From assembly GCF_007829835.1 (NCBI RefSeq), contig NZ_VIWP01000002.1, positions 806,001-870,000 on the forward strand: a stretch of 64,000 nt of DNA, given 5' to 3'. Numbering within the stretch: position 1 is the stretch's first letter; each line of letters starts with the position of its first letter. This document shows positions 28,294 to 36,712 of this stretch, in pieces. This DNA is from Neorhizobium alkalisoli (GTDB lineage: Bacteria; Pseudomonadota; Alphaproteobacteria; Rhizobiales; Rhizobiaceae). The notes beneath the pieces were generated by a model. That model was not told the DNA's origin. It made no database searches and saw only the letters and a list, made by a program, of their open reading frames with translations. Both the position numbers and the translations under genes were made by a program.

Positions 28294-28384
28294 AAAACCT
28301 GAAGCGGCGGCAGGTTTTTCAAAAAAGTTCCAAGAGGCAGCGTGAACGTGGAAAAGCGGCCGGGAATGCTGTAAAATTGGGCTC

Positions 28385-28681
28385 ATGAAGAGAAGCGAGG
28401 CGATCGAGAAACTGTTGCAGCAGGCCGATGCGATCCGCGCACTCGGCGCAACCTCGCTTTACCTTTTTGGTTCCGTCGCTCGCGATGAAGCTGGGCCACA
28501 AAGCGATCTCGATCTGTTTATCGAATATGATCCGGACAAGAAGTTTTCGCTTATCGATCTGGTCGGCATCAAGCTGTTCCTCGAAGACGAGCTCGGCGGA
28601 GAAGTCGATGTCACGACACGGAAAAGCCTGCATCCGCGGCTGAAAGACAGGATCGAAAACTCGGCGATCCGTGTATTCTGA
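28385..28681 (+). CDS. MNT-type minimal nucleotidyltransferase, without HEPN partner
   Basis: This 98-residue protein contains the minimal nucleotidyltransferase motif LFGSVARDEAGPQSDLDLFI (GS plus D-x-D) and a later aspartate in EVDVTTRKSL. Members of this COG1669/MntA family usually pair with a HEPN toxin, which they AMPylate and silence. Here the neighbouring genes on both sides are unrelated and no HEPN reading frame follows. It may be an orphan antitoxin, act on a distant partner, or serve another nucleotidyl-transfer role. All three catalytic acidic positions seem present. Confidence 0.8.
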   Translation: MKRSEAIEKLLQQADAIRALGATSLYLFGSVARDEAGPQSDLDLFIEYDPDKKFSLIDLVGIKLFLEDELGGEVDVTTRKSLHPRLKDRIENSAIRVF

Positions 28682-28763
28682 TCATCTAAAATTATAGCGC
28701 AATTTCTATTGCAGCCAGGCCCTCCCCATGAGAGTTTATCCCAAAGTCTTGGGGAGGACGTGC

Positions 28764-30440
28764 ATGCGGTTTATTGCAGCCATCACTTTGCTTGCCTCGT
28801 TCTTCTTCAGCTTTACTGCGCAGGCCGCAGATCAGTCGATCATCGTGCTCGACGCATCGGGATCGATGTGGGGGCAGATCGGTGGCAAGGCGAAGATCGA
28901 TATTGCCCGCGAGACGCTTGGCACCGTGCTCAAATCCGTGCCTTTGGACAGCGCCGTCGGCCTGATGGTCTATGGCCATCGCGACAAGGGGTCCTGCGCC
29001 GATATCGAGCTGGCCATCTCGCCCGCGACCGGCACCGCCGACAAGATCCGCGCCTTCGTCAAAGGCATCGTGCCGAAGGGCAAAACGCCGCTGTCCGAAG
29101 CGGTGAAGGAAGCCGCCGAAGCGTTGAAATATACCGAGGAGAAGGCGACCGTCATTCTGGTGACGGACGGGCTCGAAACCTGCGAGGCCGATCCTTGTGC
29201 GCTCGGCACGGAGCTTAAGAAGAACGGCGTGGATTTCACCGCGCATGTCGTCGGTTTCGGGCTGACCAAGGAGGAAGGCAGACAGGTCGCCTGCCTTGCC
29301 GAAAATACCGGCGGCAAGTATTTCCAGGCATCGGACGCAAAGCAGTTGACGGAGGCGCTGAAGCAGGCGGTCGTCGTCAAGCCGCAGCCCGCTCCTCCTC
29401 CACCTGCCCCGGCGCCGCCGCCGAAACCGGCACCGCCCGAGCCCAAGGTGGCGATGAATGTCGAGCCGGACGCGGTCCTGTCGGAAGGCGGCAAATCGCT
29501 CGGTGAAAACAGCGACGTGCAGTGGAAAATGTTTGCCGTCGATGCCAACGACAATCCGGCGACAGACGCGCTCGATACGACCTATAAGGCGCATTATGCC
29601 ATCCATCTCGATCCCGGAAAGTATATCGGCGAAGCGACGCTGCACGGCGTCATCGTCCGGCGCATACCTTTCGAGGTAACGGACAAGGCGGTGGCAAAGC
29701 CGCTCGTCAATTTCGATGCGGCGCAGCTGACGCTGGTGCCGCGGCGTATGCCGGGCGGCGATCCGGACAGCAATGCGGTGCTGGAACTGCAGTTCGGCGA
29801 TTATCAGGTGACCGAATACGGGCAGAAGACCACCTATATCACCGCGGGCGAGGCGAAGATCAAGGCGACGCTCGGGGCAAGCAGCGTCGAGGAAGTGCTG
29901 ACCGTCAAGGCGGGCGATATCCTCACCAAGGACATCATCATCGCGTCGGGCATTGTCACCACCAAAGCGGTCTATGCCGAGGGTGGGCCGGATGTGGATT
30001 CGCGCGACATCTATTTCGAGATCGTGCCGAAGACGAAAGCCATAGACGGCAGCCGCAAGACGATCGCCTATAATTACGGGACCGACGTAAAACTCGACAC
30101 GCCGGCCGGCGAGTTCGTGCTGGTTGCCACCCTCGGCAAGGCGATCGGCGAGACACCGTTTGCGATCGGCGCCGGAGAGGCGAAACCCGTTATCGTCAAC
30201 ATCAATGGTGGCGTGGTCGCGATCACCGCGGCCGGCGCTGACCGGATCGTCGTCCTTTCCGCCAAGAAGGATATTCAGGGCAAACAGAAGGAAATCACCT
30301 CCACCTATGGCCCCGAATGGCAGGACACGATACCGCCCGGCGACTATATCGTGCGGGCGACCTTTGCCGGTGACGTGGCGCCGAAAGAGAAGCCGGTCAG
30401 CGTGAAGGCGGGAGAGCGCAGCGAAATCAGCCTGGATTGA
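28764..30440 (+). CDS. Exported von Willebrand factor A domain protein
   Basis: The 558-residue product begins with a signal peptide (FIAAITLLASFFFSFTAQA). Residues about 25-200 form a VWA domain with an intact MIDAS start, DASGSMWG, plus VTDGLETCEADPC. A proline-rich linker follows at about residues 208-230 (PAPPPPAPAPPPKPAPPEPK). The remaining 330 residues appear to contain three or four related beta-rich units (DLDPGKYIG-like, TPAGEFVLVATLGKAIGETP, IPPGDYIVRATFAG). It is probably a periplasmic or surface adhesion or sensing protein. A GGGGAGG ribosome-binding site sits before ATG 28764. No operon partner is evident, and the ligand is unknown. Confidence 0.85.
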   Translation: MRFIAAITLLASFFFSFTAQAADQSIIVLDASGSMWGQIGGKAKIDIARETLGTVLKSVPLDSAVGLMVYGHRDKGSCADIELAISPATGTADKIRAFVKGIVPKGKTPLSEAVKEAAEALKYTEEKATVILVTDGLETCEADPCALGTELKKNGVDFTAHVVGFGLTKEEGRQVACLAENTGGKYFQASDAKQLTEALKQAVVVKPQPAPPPPAPAPPPKPAPPEPKVAMNVEPDAVLSEGGKSLGENSDVQWKMFAVDANDNPATDALDTTYKAHYAIHLDPGKYIGEATLHGVIVRRIPFEVTDKAVAKPLVNFDAAQLTLVPRRMPGGDPDSNAVLELQFGDYQVTEYGQKTTYITAGEAKIKATLGASSVEEVLTVKAGDILTKDIIIASGIVTTKAVYAEGGPDVDSRDIYFEIVPKTKAIDGSRKTIAYNYGTDVKLDTPAGEFVLVATLGKAIGETPFAIGAGEAKPVIVNINGGVVAITAAGADRIVVLSAKKDIQGKQKEITSTYGPEWQDTIPPGDYIVRATFAGDVAPKEKPVSVKAGERSEISLD

Positions 30441-30458
30441 TCGAACAGAGCTGCCGGA

Positions 30459-31379
30459 TCAATCGAGCCGGTAGCGCTTGAAAAAGCTCCAGACCTCGGT
30501 CGCCGTCTCGATATCGTTGCTGCAGCCGCCGAAACGCGGGCCGTCGACCGGATCGCCATTGCCGGCGACAGCCAGATGCGGCCAGCAATGGCCGCCGTTT
30601 TCGATGCGATAAAGTTCAACGCCGGTATTGGCGCGACATCCGGACCACTGGACCAGGCTGGCGCGGGTCAGGTCATGAGGGTTGAGATGCGGCAGCGGTT
30701 TTGAATTTTCGCCGGTGCATCCATCGATCCGGCGCCAGTATTCGGTTGTTTCCGGCACCGAAAGCAGCCGTCCGAAGGAGCGGATATAACCGTCGTAAAG
30801 CTGCACCTCGTCGCCCGTGCCGTTGATCATCATGACCGGCATGGGGTGGCCCGTCTTACAATCGCTGACCTGCGCTTCGTTGATTGCGCTCGCGACCGGC
30901 GCAATGGCGGCGATCCTATCGGGCAGCGCGCAAGCGAGCGTGTAGCTCATCAGCGCTCCGAACGAGAAACCCGTGGCATAGATCCTTTCCCGATCCACAA
31001 TTCCGCGTGTCACCAGATCGTCAATCATGGTGCGAAAGAAACCGATGTCATCGACCGGCTCGCCATTGATGGCAGGTCGTTTGGATTTGATGTTCCAGGC
31101 GCCATCGATCGCCTCGGGATAGAGGGTGATGAAATTTTCGCGGTCGGCGACGGCGTCGAAGCCGCTGTTTTTCTGAAAGTTCACGGCTTTGTCATCGGAG
31201 CCGTACATGACGATGGCAAGCGGAGCGGCATGCCCGGCCGCGCCTTCGGGGATGTGTAAAATCGCCGTACGATCGATCCCCTGCCATCTGTAGGTCAGCG
31301 TTTCGTCGGCACGAGACGCCGTAAACCCAAGGGAAACAAGGAGGAAAGCAAGGGACAGGCGTAGAAAGGCGCAGTACAT
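30459..31379 (-). CDS. Secreted polyhydroxybutyrate-depolymerase/feruloyl-esterase-like hydrolase
   Basis: The 306-residue product has an N-terminal signal peptide (MYCAFLRLSLAFLLVSLGFT) and an alpha/beta-hydrolase domain. The nucleophile elbow is GFSFG within YATGFSFGALMSYTLACALP, the acid region is MMINGTGDEV, and the catalytic His is in ENGGHCWP. This is the LpqC / esterase-PHB-depolymerase type, acting on esters outside the cytoplasm. Several cysteines (C..CTGENS, SGCRANTG, FGGCSND) may form disulfides. It converges with the VWA gene and diverges from the antiporter gene. The natural substrate is not determinable. Confidence 0.85.
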   Translation of the reverse strand: MYCAFLRLSLAFLLVSLGFTASRADETLTYRWQGIDRTAILHIPEGAAGHAAPLAIVMYGSDDKAVNFQKNSGFDAVADRENFITLYPEAIDGAWNIKSKRPAINGEPVDDIGFFRTMIDDLVTRGIVDRERIYATGFSFGALMSYTLACALPDRIAAIAPVASAINEAQVSDCKTGHPMPVMMINGTGDEVQLYDGYIRSFGRLLSVPETTEYWRRIDGCTGENSKPLPHLNPHDLTRASLVQWSGCRANTGVELYRIENGGHCWPHLAVAGNGDPVDGPRFGGCSNDIETATEVWSFFKRYRLD

Positions 31380-31540
31380 CGGGTGACCACCGCTATCCAG
31401 TGAAATTCAGGGATACAAGATAGGAGGATCCGCACCTTCGGCAATGCTCGAAAGCCATCGCGACACCTGCGCCCCTTGCCTCATTGCTACCCCTTTCCTA
31501 TTCAGAACCTTGAGACGACATAAAAAGGAGACGTGCAGGC

Positions 31541-33181
31541 ATGGAAAGCATCACCATCGGACTGGTCCTGCTGCTTGCCGTCGTCCTCAGTGGAACAGTC
31601 GCCCGTTTCTCTCCGCTTCCCATTCCACTGCCGCTGATCCAGATCGCGCTCGGCGCGGCGATTGCGGGTGTTACCGGCGGCGGCGTCAAGCTCGAGCCGG
31701 ATATCTTCTTCCTGCTTTTCCTGCCGCCGCTGCTGTTTCTCGATGGCTGGCGTATTCCCAAGGAAGGCCTGCTGCGCGACAAGGGCGTGATCCTCGAACT
31801 GGCGCTTGGGCTGGTGGTCTTCACGGTTCTCGGCGTCGGGCTTCTCATCCACTGGCTGATCCCGGCCATGCCGCTTGCGGTCGCCTTCGCGCTTGCCGCG
31901 ATCGTTTCGCCGACCGATCCGATCGCCGTTTCGGCAATCTCGGCCCGCGTGCCGATCCCCAAGCGGCTGATGCATATTCTCGAAGGCGAATCGCTGCTGA
32001 ATGATGCGTCCGGCCTCGTCTGCATGCGCTTTGCCGTTGCGGCAGCGCTCACCGGCACATTCTCGGTGTTCAATGCGGTCGGCACGTTTCTGTGGCTGGC
32101 ACTGGGCGGGATCGCGATCGGCGTCGGCGTCATCTTCGTCGTCATGAAGGCCAAGGAACTCGTCTCGCGAAAGATCGGCGAGGAGCCGGGCGGCCAGATC
32201 CTGCTCAGCCTGCTTCTGCCCTTCGGCGCCTATCTTCTGGCCGAGCATCTGCATTGCTCGGGCATTCTCGCCGCCGTCTCGGCCGGCATCACGATGAGCT
32301 ATATCGAACTGCGCGGCAAGGCGCTGGCGACGACGCGCGTCGGCCGCGGTGCGGTCTGGGATACGGTGCAGTTTGCGCTGAACGGCGCGATCTTCGTGTT
32401 GTTCGGCGAACAATTGCCAAGCATTGTTTCCGGTGCAGCAAGGATCGTCACCGAGACCGGGCATCTGCATCCGATCTGGCTGCTCGTCTATGTGATCGCC
32501 ATCAATGTGGCGCTGATGGCGCTGCGTTTTTCCTGGGTCTGGATTTCGCTGCGTTTTACCCTTTTCCGCGCCGCCCGGCGCGGCGAAGAGGTTCGCCGAC
32601 CGCCCTTGCGGCTTCTGGCCGCTGCCTCTCTGGCGGGCGTGCGCGGTGCCATCACGCTTGCCGGTATCTTGACCCTGCCCTTCGTGATGAATGACGGCAC
32701 GACGCCGTTTCCGGCCCGCGACCTTGCCATCTTCCTTGCCGCCGGCGTGATCGTCGTCTCGCTGATCGTTGCCAGCATCGGCCTGCCTTTCTTGCTTGCC
32801 AATCTCGAACTGCCGCCGGAACTCGACCATCACCAGGAGGAAGATGCGGCACGGGTCGCAGCGGCAAAGGCCGCGATCCGCATGATCGACGGCATGTCGG
32901 ATGCGATGGGCGAAGGCCGCACCGATGCCGACCGGTATTCCGAGATCGGCGCCCGGCTGATGGCCTATTATCGCCAGCGCATCGAGGGCCATTCGAAAAC
33001 CGGCGAGGATGCCGAGACCGTGCGCAAGCTGGAAGAGGCGGAGCGCCGCCTACGACTGGCAGCACTGCGGGCCGAACGCGACGAATATTACCGGCTCGGC
33101 CGCAAGAACAAGATTGCGGATGATGTCGCCCGCAAGCTCGTGCGCGAGATCGATCTGCTCGAAACCCGCTTCACCATCTGA
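31541..33181 (+). CDS. CPA1-family Na+/H+ antiporter
   Basis: This 546-residue membrane protein has about twelve hydrophobic segments in the first 420 residues. The ion-binding signature of CPA1 exchangers is present as SPTDPIAVSAI followed by EGESLLNDASGLV, and a conserved arginine-containing helix reads SLAGVRGAITLAGI. The last 125 residues are a charged cytoplasmic tail with coiled-coil character (ETVRKLEEAERRLRLAALRA). It exchanges protons for sodium or another cation across the inner membrane. An AAGGAG site lies ten bases before ATG 31541. It appears monocistronic. Confidence 0.92.
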   Translation: MESITIGLVLLLAVVLSGTVARFSPLPIPLPLIQIALGAAIAGVTGGGVKLEPDIFFLLFLPPLLFLDGWRIPKEGLLRDKGVILELALGLVVFTVLGVGLLIHWLIPAMPLAVAFALAAIVSPTDPIAVSAISARVPIPKRLMHILEGESLLNDASGLVCMRFAVAAALTGTFSVFNAVGTFLWLALGGIAIGVGVIFVVMKAKELVSRKIGEEPGGQILLSLLLPFGAYLLAEHLHCSGILAAVSAGITMSYIELRGKALATTRVGRGAVWDTVQFALNGAIFVLFGEQLPSIVSGAARIVTETGHLHPIWLLVYVIAINVALMALRFSWVWISLRFTLFRAARRGEEVRRPPLRLLAAASLAGVRGAITLAGILTLPFVMNDGTTPFPARDLAIFLAAGVIVVSLIVASIGLPFLLANLELPPELDHHQEEDAARVAAAKAAIRMIDGMSDAMGEGRTDADRYSEIGARLMAYYRQRIEGHSKTGEDAETVRKLEEAERRLRLAALRAERDEYYRLGRKNKIADDVARKLVREIDLLETRFTI

Positions 33182-33206
33182 CCGCCGGCGCCGGCGCCGG
33201 TGCCGA

Positions 33207-33554
33207 TCAGGCGACATGAACCTCCCGGCTGTCCTTCGGTGCCTCGTCGCGTTCGAACATGCCGTAATCGCGCAGGACATGGCTGATGCGCAGCCGGTAA
33301 TCGGCGAAAATGCCGTTGCGGCCGGCGAGCTGGGCAGCGCGATGCGCCTCGACATTGCGCCAGGCCTTGACCGCCTCCTCGTCACGCCAGAAGGAGAGCG
33401 ACAGGAGTTTTCCGCGCAGGGTGAGGCTTTCGAACCGTTCGATCGAGATGAAGCCGTCGATCTTTTCCAGTTCTCCGCGCAGGTCGCCGGCGAGATCGAG
33501 ATACCGGTGGCGCTCGCCCAGATAGGGCACGACTTCGAAGATGACGGCAATCAT
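33207..33554 (-). CDS. Antibiotic biosynthesis monooxygenase (ABM) domain protein
   Basis: This 115-residue ferredoxin-like alpha/beta-barrel protein has the family pattern FEVVPYLGERHRYLDLAGDL, then GFISIERFESLTLRGKLLSL and WRDEEAVKAWRNVEAHRAAQ. Such proteins include cofactor-free quinol monooxygenases and heme-degrading enzymes, but many are uncharacterised. It overlaps the NIPSNAP gene by four bases (ATGA), so the two are co-translated. The two genes are divergent from an ArsR-type regulator that probably controls them. Confidence 0.82.
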   Translation of the reverse strand: MIAVIFEVVPYLGERHRYLDLAGDLRGELEKIDGFISIERFESLTLRGKLLSLSFWRDEEAVKAWRNVEAHRAAQLAGRNGIFADYRLRISHVLRDYGMFERDEAPKDSREVHVA

Positions 33555-33880
33555 GGCAGCACCAGCGCGGCGTGGGGCAGAGACATGTTTTTCAAAAAGA
33601 TGCGGTCTTCCTTCAGGATGAATTTTTCGCGCTTCGCGAACTCGTAATTTTCGCGGCCGAGCGGATCGAGGCTCAGCCTTTCACGATAGGCCTCATAGGC
33701 TGCGAGGTTTTCGATATTGTAGACCCCGTAGGCCGTCGTCGCAGAGCCCTCGTGCGGGCCAAAATAACCGATCAGGTCGGCGCCGTTGCGGGGAATGGCC
33801 TGGCCCCAGGTGTGGGCGTATTCGGCAAATATCTCCTTTTTGAACGGGTCGATCTCGTAACGGATGAAACAGGTGATCAT
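33551..33880 (-). CDS. NIPSNAP-family protein
   Basis: This 109-residue protein has a NIPSNAP-type dimeric alpha/beta domain (CFIRYEIDPFKKEIFAEYAH, LIGYFGPHEGSATTAYGVYN, AYEAYRERLSLDPLG). NIPSNAP proteins have the same fold as ABM domains and no agreed biochemical role. A clear AAAGGAAA ribosome-binding site precedes ATG 33880. Pairing with the overlapping ABM gene, and divergence from the ArsR gene 113 bases away, suggest an inducible stress or detoxification module. Confidence 0.8.
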   Translation of the reverse strand: MITCFIRYEIDPFKKEIFAEYAHTWGQAIPRNGADLIGYFGPHEGSATTAYGVYNIENLAAYEAYRERLSLDPLGRENYEFAKREKFILKEDRIFLKNMSLPHAALVLP

Positions 33881-33993
33881 GGCGTTTCCTTTAGCTTTCC
33901 TGACTTCGGTGAAAGCGTTTTGCCATGTTGTGCGACGGATATGCTTCGGTTACGATCGAACTATGGATGGCACAGTTTGAAGGAGTGCGGCAT

Positions 33994-34677
33994 ATGAAGG
34001 AAGGTCCGGACATTGCCCGTATCGGCACGCTGATCGGTGATCCCGCCCGCGCCAACATGCTGACCGCGCTGATGGCCGGCAAGGCGCTGACGGCGACCGA
34101 GCTGTCGCAGGCGGCGGGCGTGACGCTGCAAACGGCGAGCGCCCATCTTTCAAAACTCGAAGATGGCGGGCTGATTGCCCAGCGCAAGCAGGGGCGGCAC
34201 CGCTATTTTGCGCTGGCCGACGCCTCGGCCGGCACGCTGCTCGAAAGCATTATGGGGTTTGCCGCAAGCCGCGGCCATCTGCGCCACAAGCCCGGCCCGA
34301 AGGATCCGGCCTTGCGCAAGGCGCGCGTCTGTTACGACCATCTGGCCGGCGATTACGGCGTGCGGATGCTGGACAGTTTTGTCTGCCGCGGCGCGATCGA
34401 GACGGATGGCGAGAATTTGACGATGACGCCGGCGGGCCATGAGCATGTGGCGGCGCTCGGGATCGATGTCTCGGGCCTTTCTTCCGGCCGCCGGCCCTTC
34501 TGCAAATCCTGTCTCGACTGGAGCGAGCGCCGTTCGCATCTGGCCGGCACGCTGGGCAAGGCGCTTCTGTCGCATGTCTTCGAAAAAGGCTGGGCAAGGC
34601 GCAGCGAGGACAGCCGCGTTGTCGCCTTCACGCCGGAGGGCGAACGCCGTTTTCTGGCCCTTTTTCCAGTAGACTAA
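33994..34677 (+). CDS. ArsR-family transcriptional regulator
   Basis: The 227-residue protein has an N-terminal winged-helix domain (IGTLIGDPARANMLTALMAG, LSQAAGVTLQTASAHLSKLE, AQRKQGRHRYFALAD) typical of ArsR repressors. It also has a longer C-terminal part containing the Cys pair FCKSCLDWSERRSHLAG, a layout seen in a two-domain ArsR subgroup. The classical ELCVCD arsenic motif is absent, so the inducer differs; a redox or metal signal through the CxxC is possible. The start is ATG 33994 with AAGGAG eight bases upstream. It probably represses the divergent NIPSNAP-ABM genes. Confidence 0.88.
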   Translation: MKEGPDIARIGTLIGDPARANMLTALMAGKALTATELSQAAGVTLQTASAHLSKLEDGGLIAQRKQGRHRYFALADASAGTLLESIMGFAASRGHLRHKPGPKDPALRKARVCYDHLAGDYGVRMLDSFVCRGAIETDGENLTMTPAGHEHVAALGIDVSGLSSGRRPFCKSCLDWSERRSHLAGTLGKALLSHVFEKGWARRSEDSRVVAFTPEGERRFLALFPVD

Positions 34678-34751
34678 GGCCACCTTGCATTGTTTCGGTC
34701 ATCTCGCTCGTGTAGATGGCCCTCACCCGCAGTTATCAAGAGTGCTTTCCC

Positions 34752-35441
34752 ATGAGCGGTTTCGACCTCATCATCTTCGATTGCGACGGCGTGCTCGTCG
34801 ATTCCGAAATCATCGCGGCCCAGGTCGAATCTCGACTTCTGACGGAAGCCGGTTACCCGATCAGCGTCGAGGAAATGGGCGAACGTTTCGCCGGCCTCAC
34901 CTGGAAGGACATTCTGCTTCGTGTGGAAAAGGAAGCGGATATTCCGCTCTCCGCTTCCCTGCTCGACAAGTCGGAAAAGCTGCTCGACCAGCGGCTGGAA
35001 CGGGATGTGAAGATCATCGAAGGCGTCAAGTTTGCGCTGGCGCGGCTGACGACCCAACGCTGCATCTGCTCCAATTCCTCGTCCAAGCGGCTGGACATGA
35101 TGCTGACCAAGGTCGGCCTGAAGCCCTTCTTCGCGCCGCATGTCTATTCGGCCAAGGATCTCGGCCCCGACCGGGTGAAGCCGAAGCCGGACATCTTTCT
35201 GCATGCCGCCGAACAGTTCGGCGTGGCGCCGGAACGCTGCCTCGTGATCGAGGATTCGACCCATGGCATCCATGGCGCCCGCGCGGCCGGCATGCGCGTC
35301 GTCGGCTTTACCGGCGCCTCGCATACCTATCCGAGCCATGCCGACAAGCTGACCGATGCCGGCGCCGAAACGGTGATCTCCCGCATGGTGGACCTGCCGG
35401 GCGTGGTGGCGGCGCTCAGCGACTGGGCCGGGGCGATCTGA
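34752..35441 (+). CDS. HAD-superfamily phosphatase (phosphoglycolate phosphatase-like)
   Basis: The 229-residue protein follows the beta-phosphoglucomutase / phosphoglycolate phosphatase plan. Motif I is FDCDGVLVDSE, the cap lies at residues about 15-85, motif II is CSNSSSKRLDMML, motif III is Lys in VKPKPDIFLHAAEQFG, and motif IV is VIEDSTHGIHGARAAGM. All catalytic residues appear intact. The substrate within this broad family cannot be told. The start is ATG 34752, where the domain begins; an in-frame ATG at 34716 lacks support. Confidence 0.9.
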   Translation: MSGFDLIIFDCDGVLVDSEIIAAQVESRLLTEAGYPISVEEMGERFAGLTWKDILLRVEKEADIPLSASLLDKSEKLLDQRLERDVKIIEGVKFALARLTTQRCICSNSSSKRLDMMLTKVGLKPFFAPHVYSAKDLGPDRVKPKPDIFLHAAEQFGVAPERCLVIEDSTHGIHGARAAGMRVVGFTGASHTYPSHADKLTDAGAETVISRMVDLPGVVAALSDWAGAI

Positions 35442-35529
35442 GCTTTTCGAAGTCACTAGACGATTGCTAAGGGACCGCCTTGTGGGCAGTCCCCATTTGC
35501 AAAACCCCAAGAGGGATAAAGACTTCCGA

Positions 35530-35552
35530 TGGCGGCCGTATCGAAGCCGCCA
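35530..35552 (-). terminator. Hairpin after the second RTX gene
   Basis: TGGCGGC and GCCGCCA arms enclose nine bases, 16 bases beyond the RTX stop on the minus strand. It is followed by a weak TCTTTAT stretch. This is a plausible but modest terminator. Confidence 0.45.
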
Positions 35553-35567
35553 GCTTAAGAAGCCAAA

Positions 35568-36596
35568 TCAGCTGAACAAGAAGTCGTGTTTGTCGAGTTG
35601 CGCTAACTTGACGTTCTCAAGAAGAAGCGTCCCTTCATCATAGGTGATCAGCAGGCCGCCGGCCGTATCAGCTGCATGGTCGAGCACGTCGGCAAATGAC
35701 TTCAGATCAACGTCATGGAAAAGGATGACATCCTTACCGGCCTTGCCTGGCTTGAAGTCGGCAATGATGTCATTCCCGGCATCCTTTTCGAACACGAACG
35801 TGTCCGGGCTGGAGCCACCATAAAGCGTGTCGTTACCCGTGCCGCCATACAGCCGATCCTCGTAGCGGCCTCCGTAAATTGTATCGTCGCCGCTATCGCC
35901 GTAGAGCTTGTCGAGGTTGCCACCGCCATCGATGATGTCGTTTCCGGCACCGCCCCTGACGATGTCCTGGCCGCCTTTGGATGAGATGACATCGTCACCA
36001 TTGCCGCCATAAATCACATCCGCACCGCGGCCACCGATGATCTTGTCATTGCCATCGCCGCCAACCAGACGATCGCCCACGCCAAAATTGCCGCGACCAT
36101 AGATTCGATCATCACCGGCACCACCGTGAATGATGTCGTGGCCATCGCCGCCCACAAGACTGTCTTTGCTGGAACTTCCGAAGACGACAAAATCGTCAGG
36201 CCGCATTGCCTGATAGAGATTGTAGAAGGATCCACCCGAGGCTTCGTCGAATATCTTCTGGAGATCGGTTGATGAAACATCCAAGCCAGACATGGTCATT
36301 TCCGCCGTCTGGATGAATGTGCCATCAAGCGCGGTCGAAGTCTGCTGACCAAACGATATGCTGTCGAGCGTTCCGATGACGTCGCCGGTTGTGGAATCGA
36401 CGGTCCAGCCTGTCGAGGAATGAAAAACGATCCCGCCACCATCAGCACCGATAAAGGCATATTCGGTCACACCAGCGTCGGTGGAAAATGTTCCGGCGAC
36501 GTTATCGAACGAATCAAATTTGTGCGTGAGATACTGGTCAAAGTAGATGCTGATACCGTTGCTATCCGGATCGTAAGCGTTGATGTGAATTGCCAA
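35568..36596 (-). CDS. RTX-type calcium-binding protein (second copy in the window)
   Basis: The 342-residue product has a type VI secretion Hcp-unlike but beta-rich N-terminal domain of about 130 residues (IHINAYDPDSNGISIYFDQY, GTLDSISFGQQTSTALDG), resembling heme-acquisition HasA-type proteins. It is followed by GGxGxD repeats at residues about 150-290 (GGDGHDIIHGG, GGAGDDRIYGR, GGNGDDVISSK, GGTGNDTLYGG). The C-terminus (LLLENVKLAQLDKHDFLFS) resembles a type I secretion signal. The start is taken as TTG 36596 because GGGAGG lies six bases upstream; a GTG at 36611 would overlap that site. No ABC exporter is nearby. Local G+C is below that of flanking genes. Confidence 0.8.
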   Translation of the reverse strand: MAIHINAYDPDSNGISIYFDQYLTHKFDSFDNVAGTFSTDAGVTEYAFIGADGGGIVFHSSTGWTVDSTTGDVIGTLDSISFGQQTSTALDGTFIQTAEMTMSGLDVSSTDLQKIFDEASGGSFYNLYQAMRPDDFVVFGSSSKDSLVGGDGHDIIHGGAGDDRIYGRGNFGVGDRLVGGDGNDKIIGGRGADVIYGGNGDDVISSKGGQDIVRGGAGNDIIDGGGNLDKLYGDSGDDTIYGGRYEDRLYGGTGNDTLYGGSSPDTFVFEKDAGNDIIADFKPGKAGKDVILFHDVDLKSFADVLDHAADTAGGLLITYDEGTLLLENVKLAQLDKHDFLFS

Positions 36597-36712
36597 AGCG
36601 TTTCCTCCCACTTTTACTCAAAACTATGTATAGCAGAAACGATACACATCAAGAGCAACAAGAAGACGTTGCTGGCGAAATCCGGCCTTGGGCGAGCTTA
36701 GCCAGCCGCCCC

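Noticed and set aside
28682..28763. A HEPN partner for the MNT gene in the gap
   Set aside because: Only 82 bases separate the MNT stop from the next gene, too little for a HEPN protein, and no frame is open.
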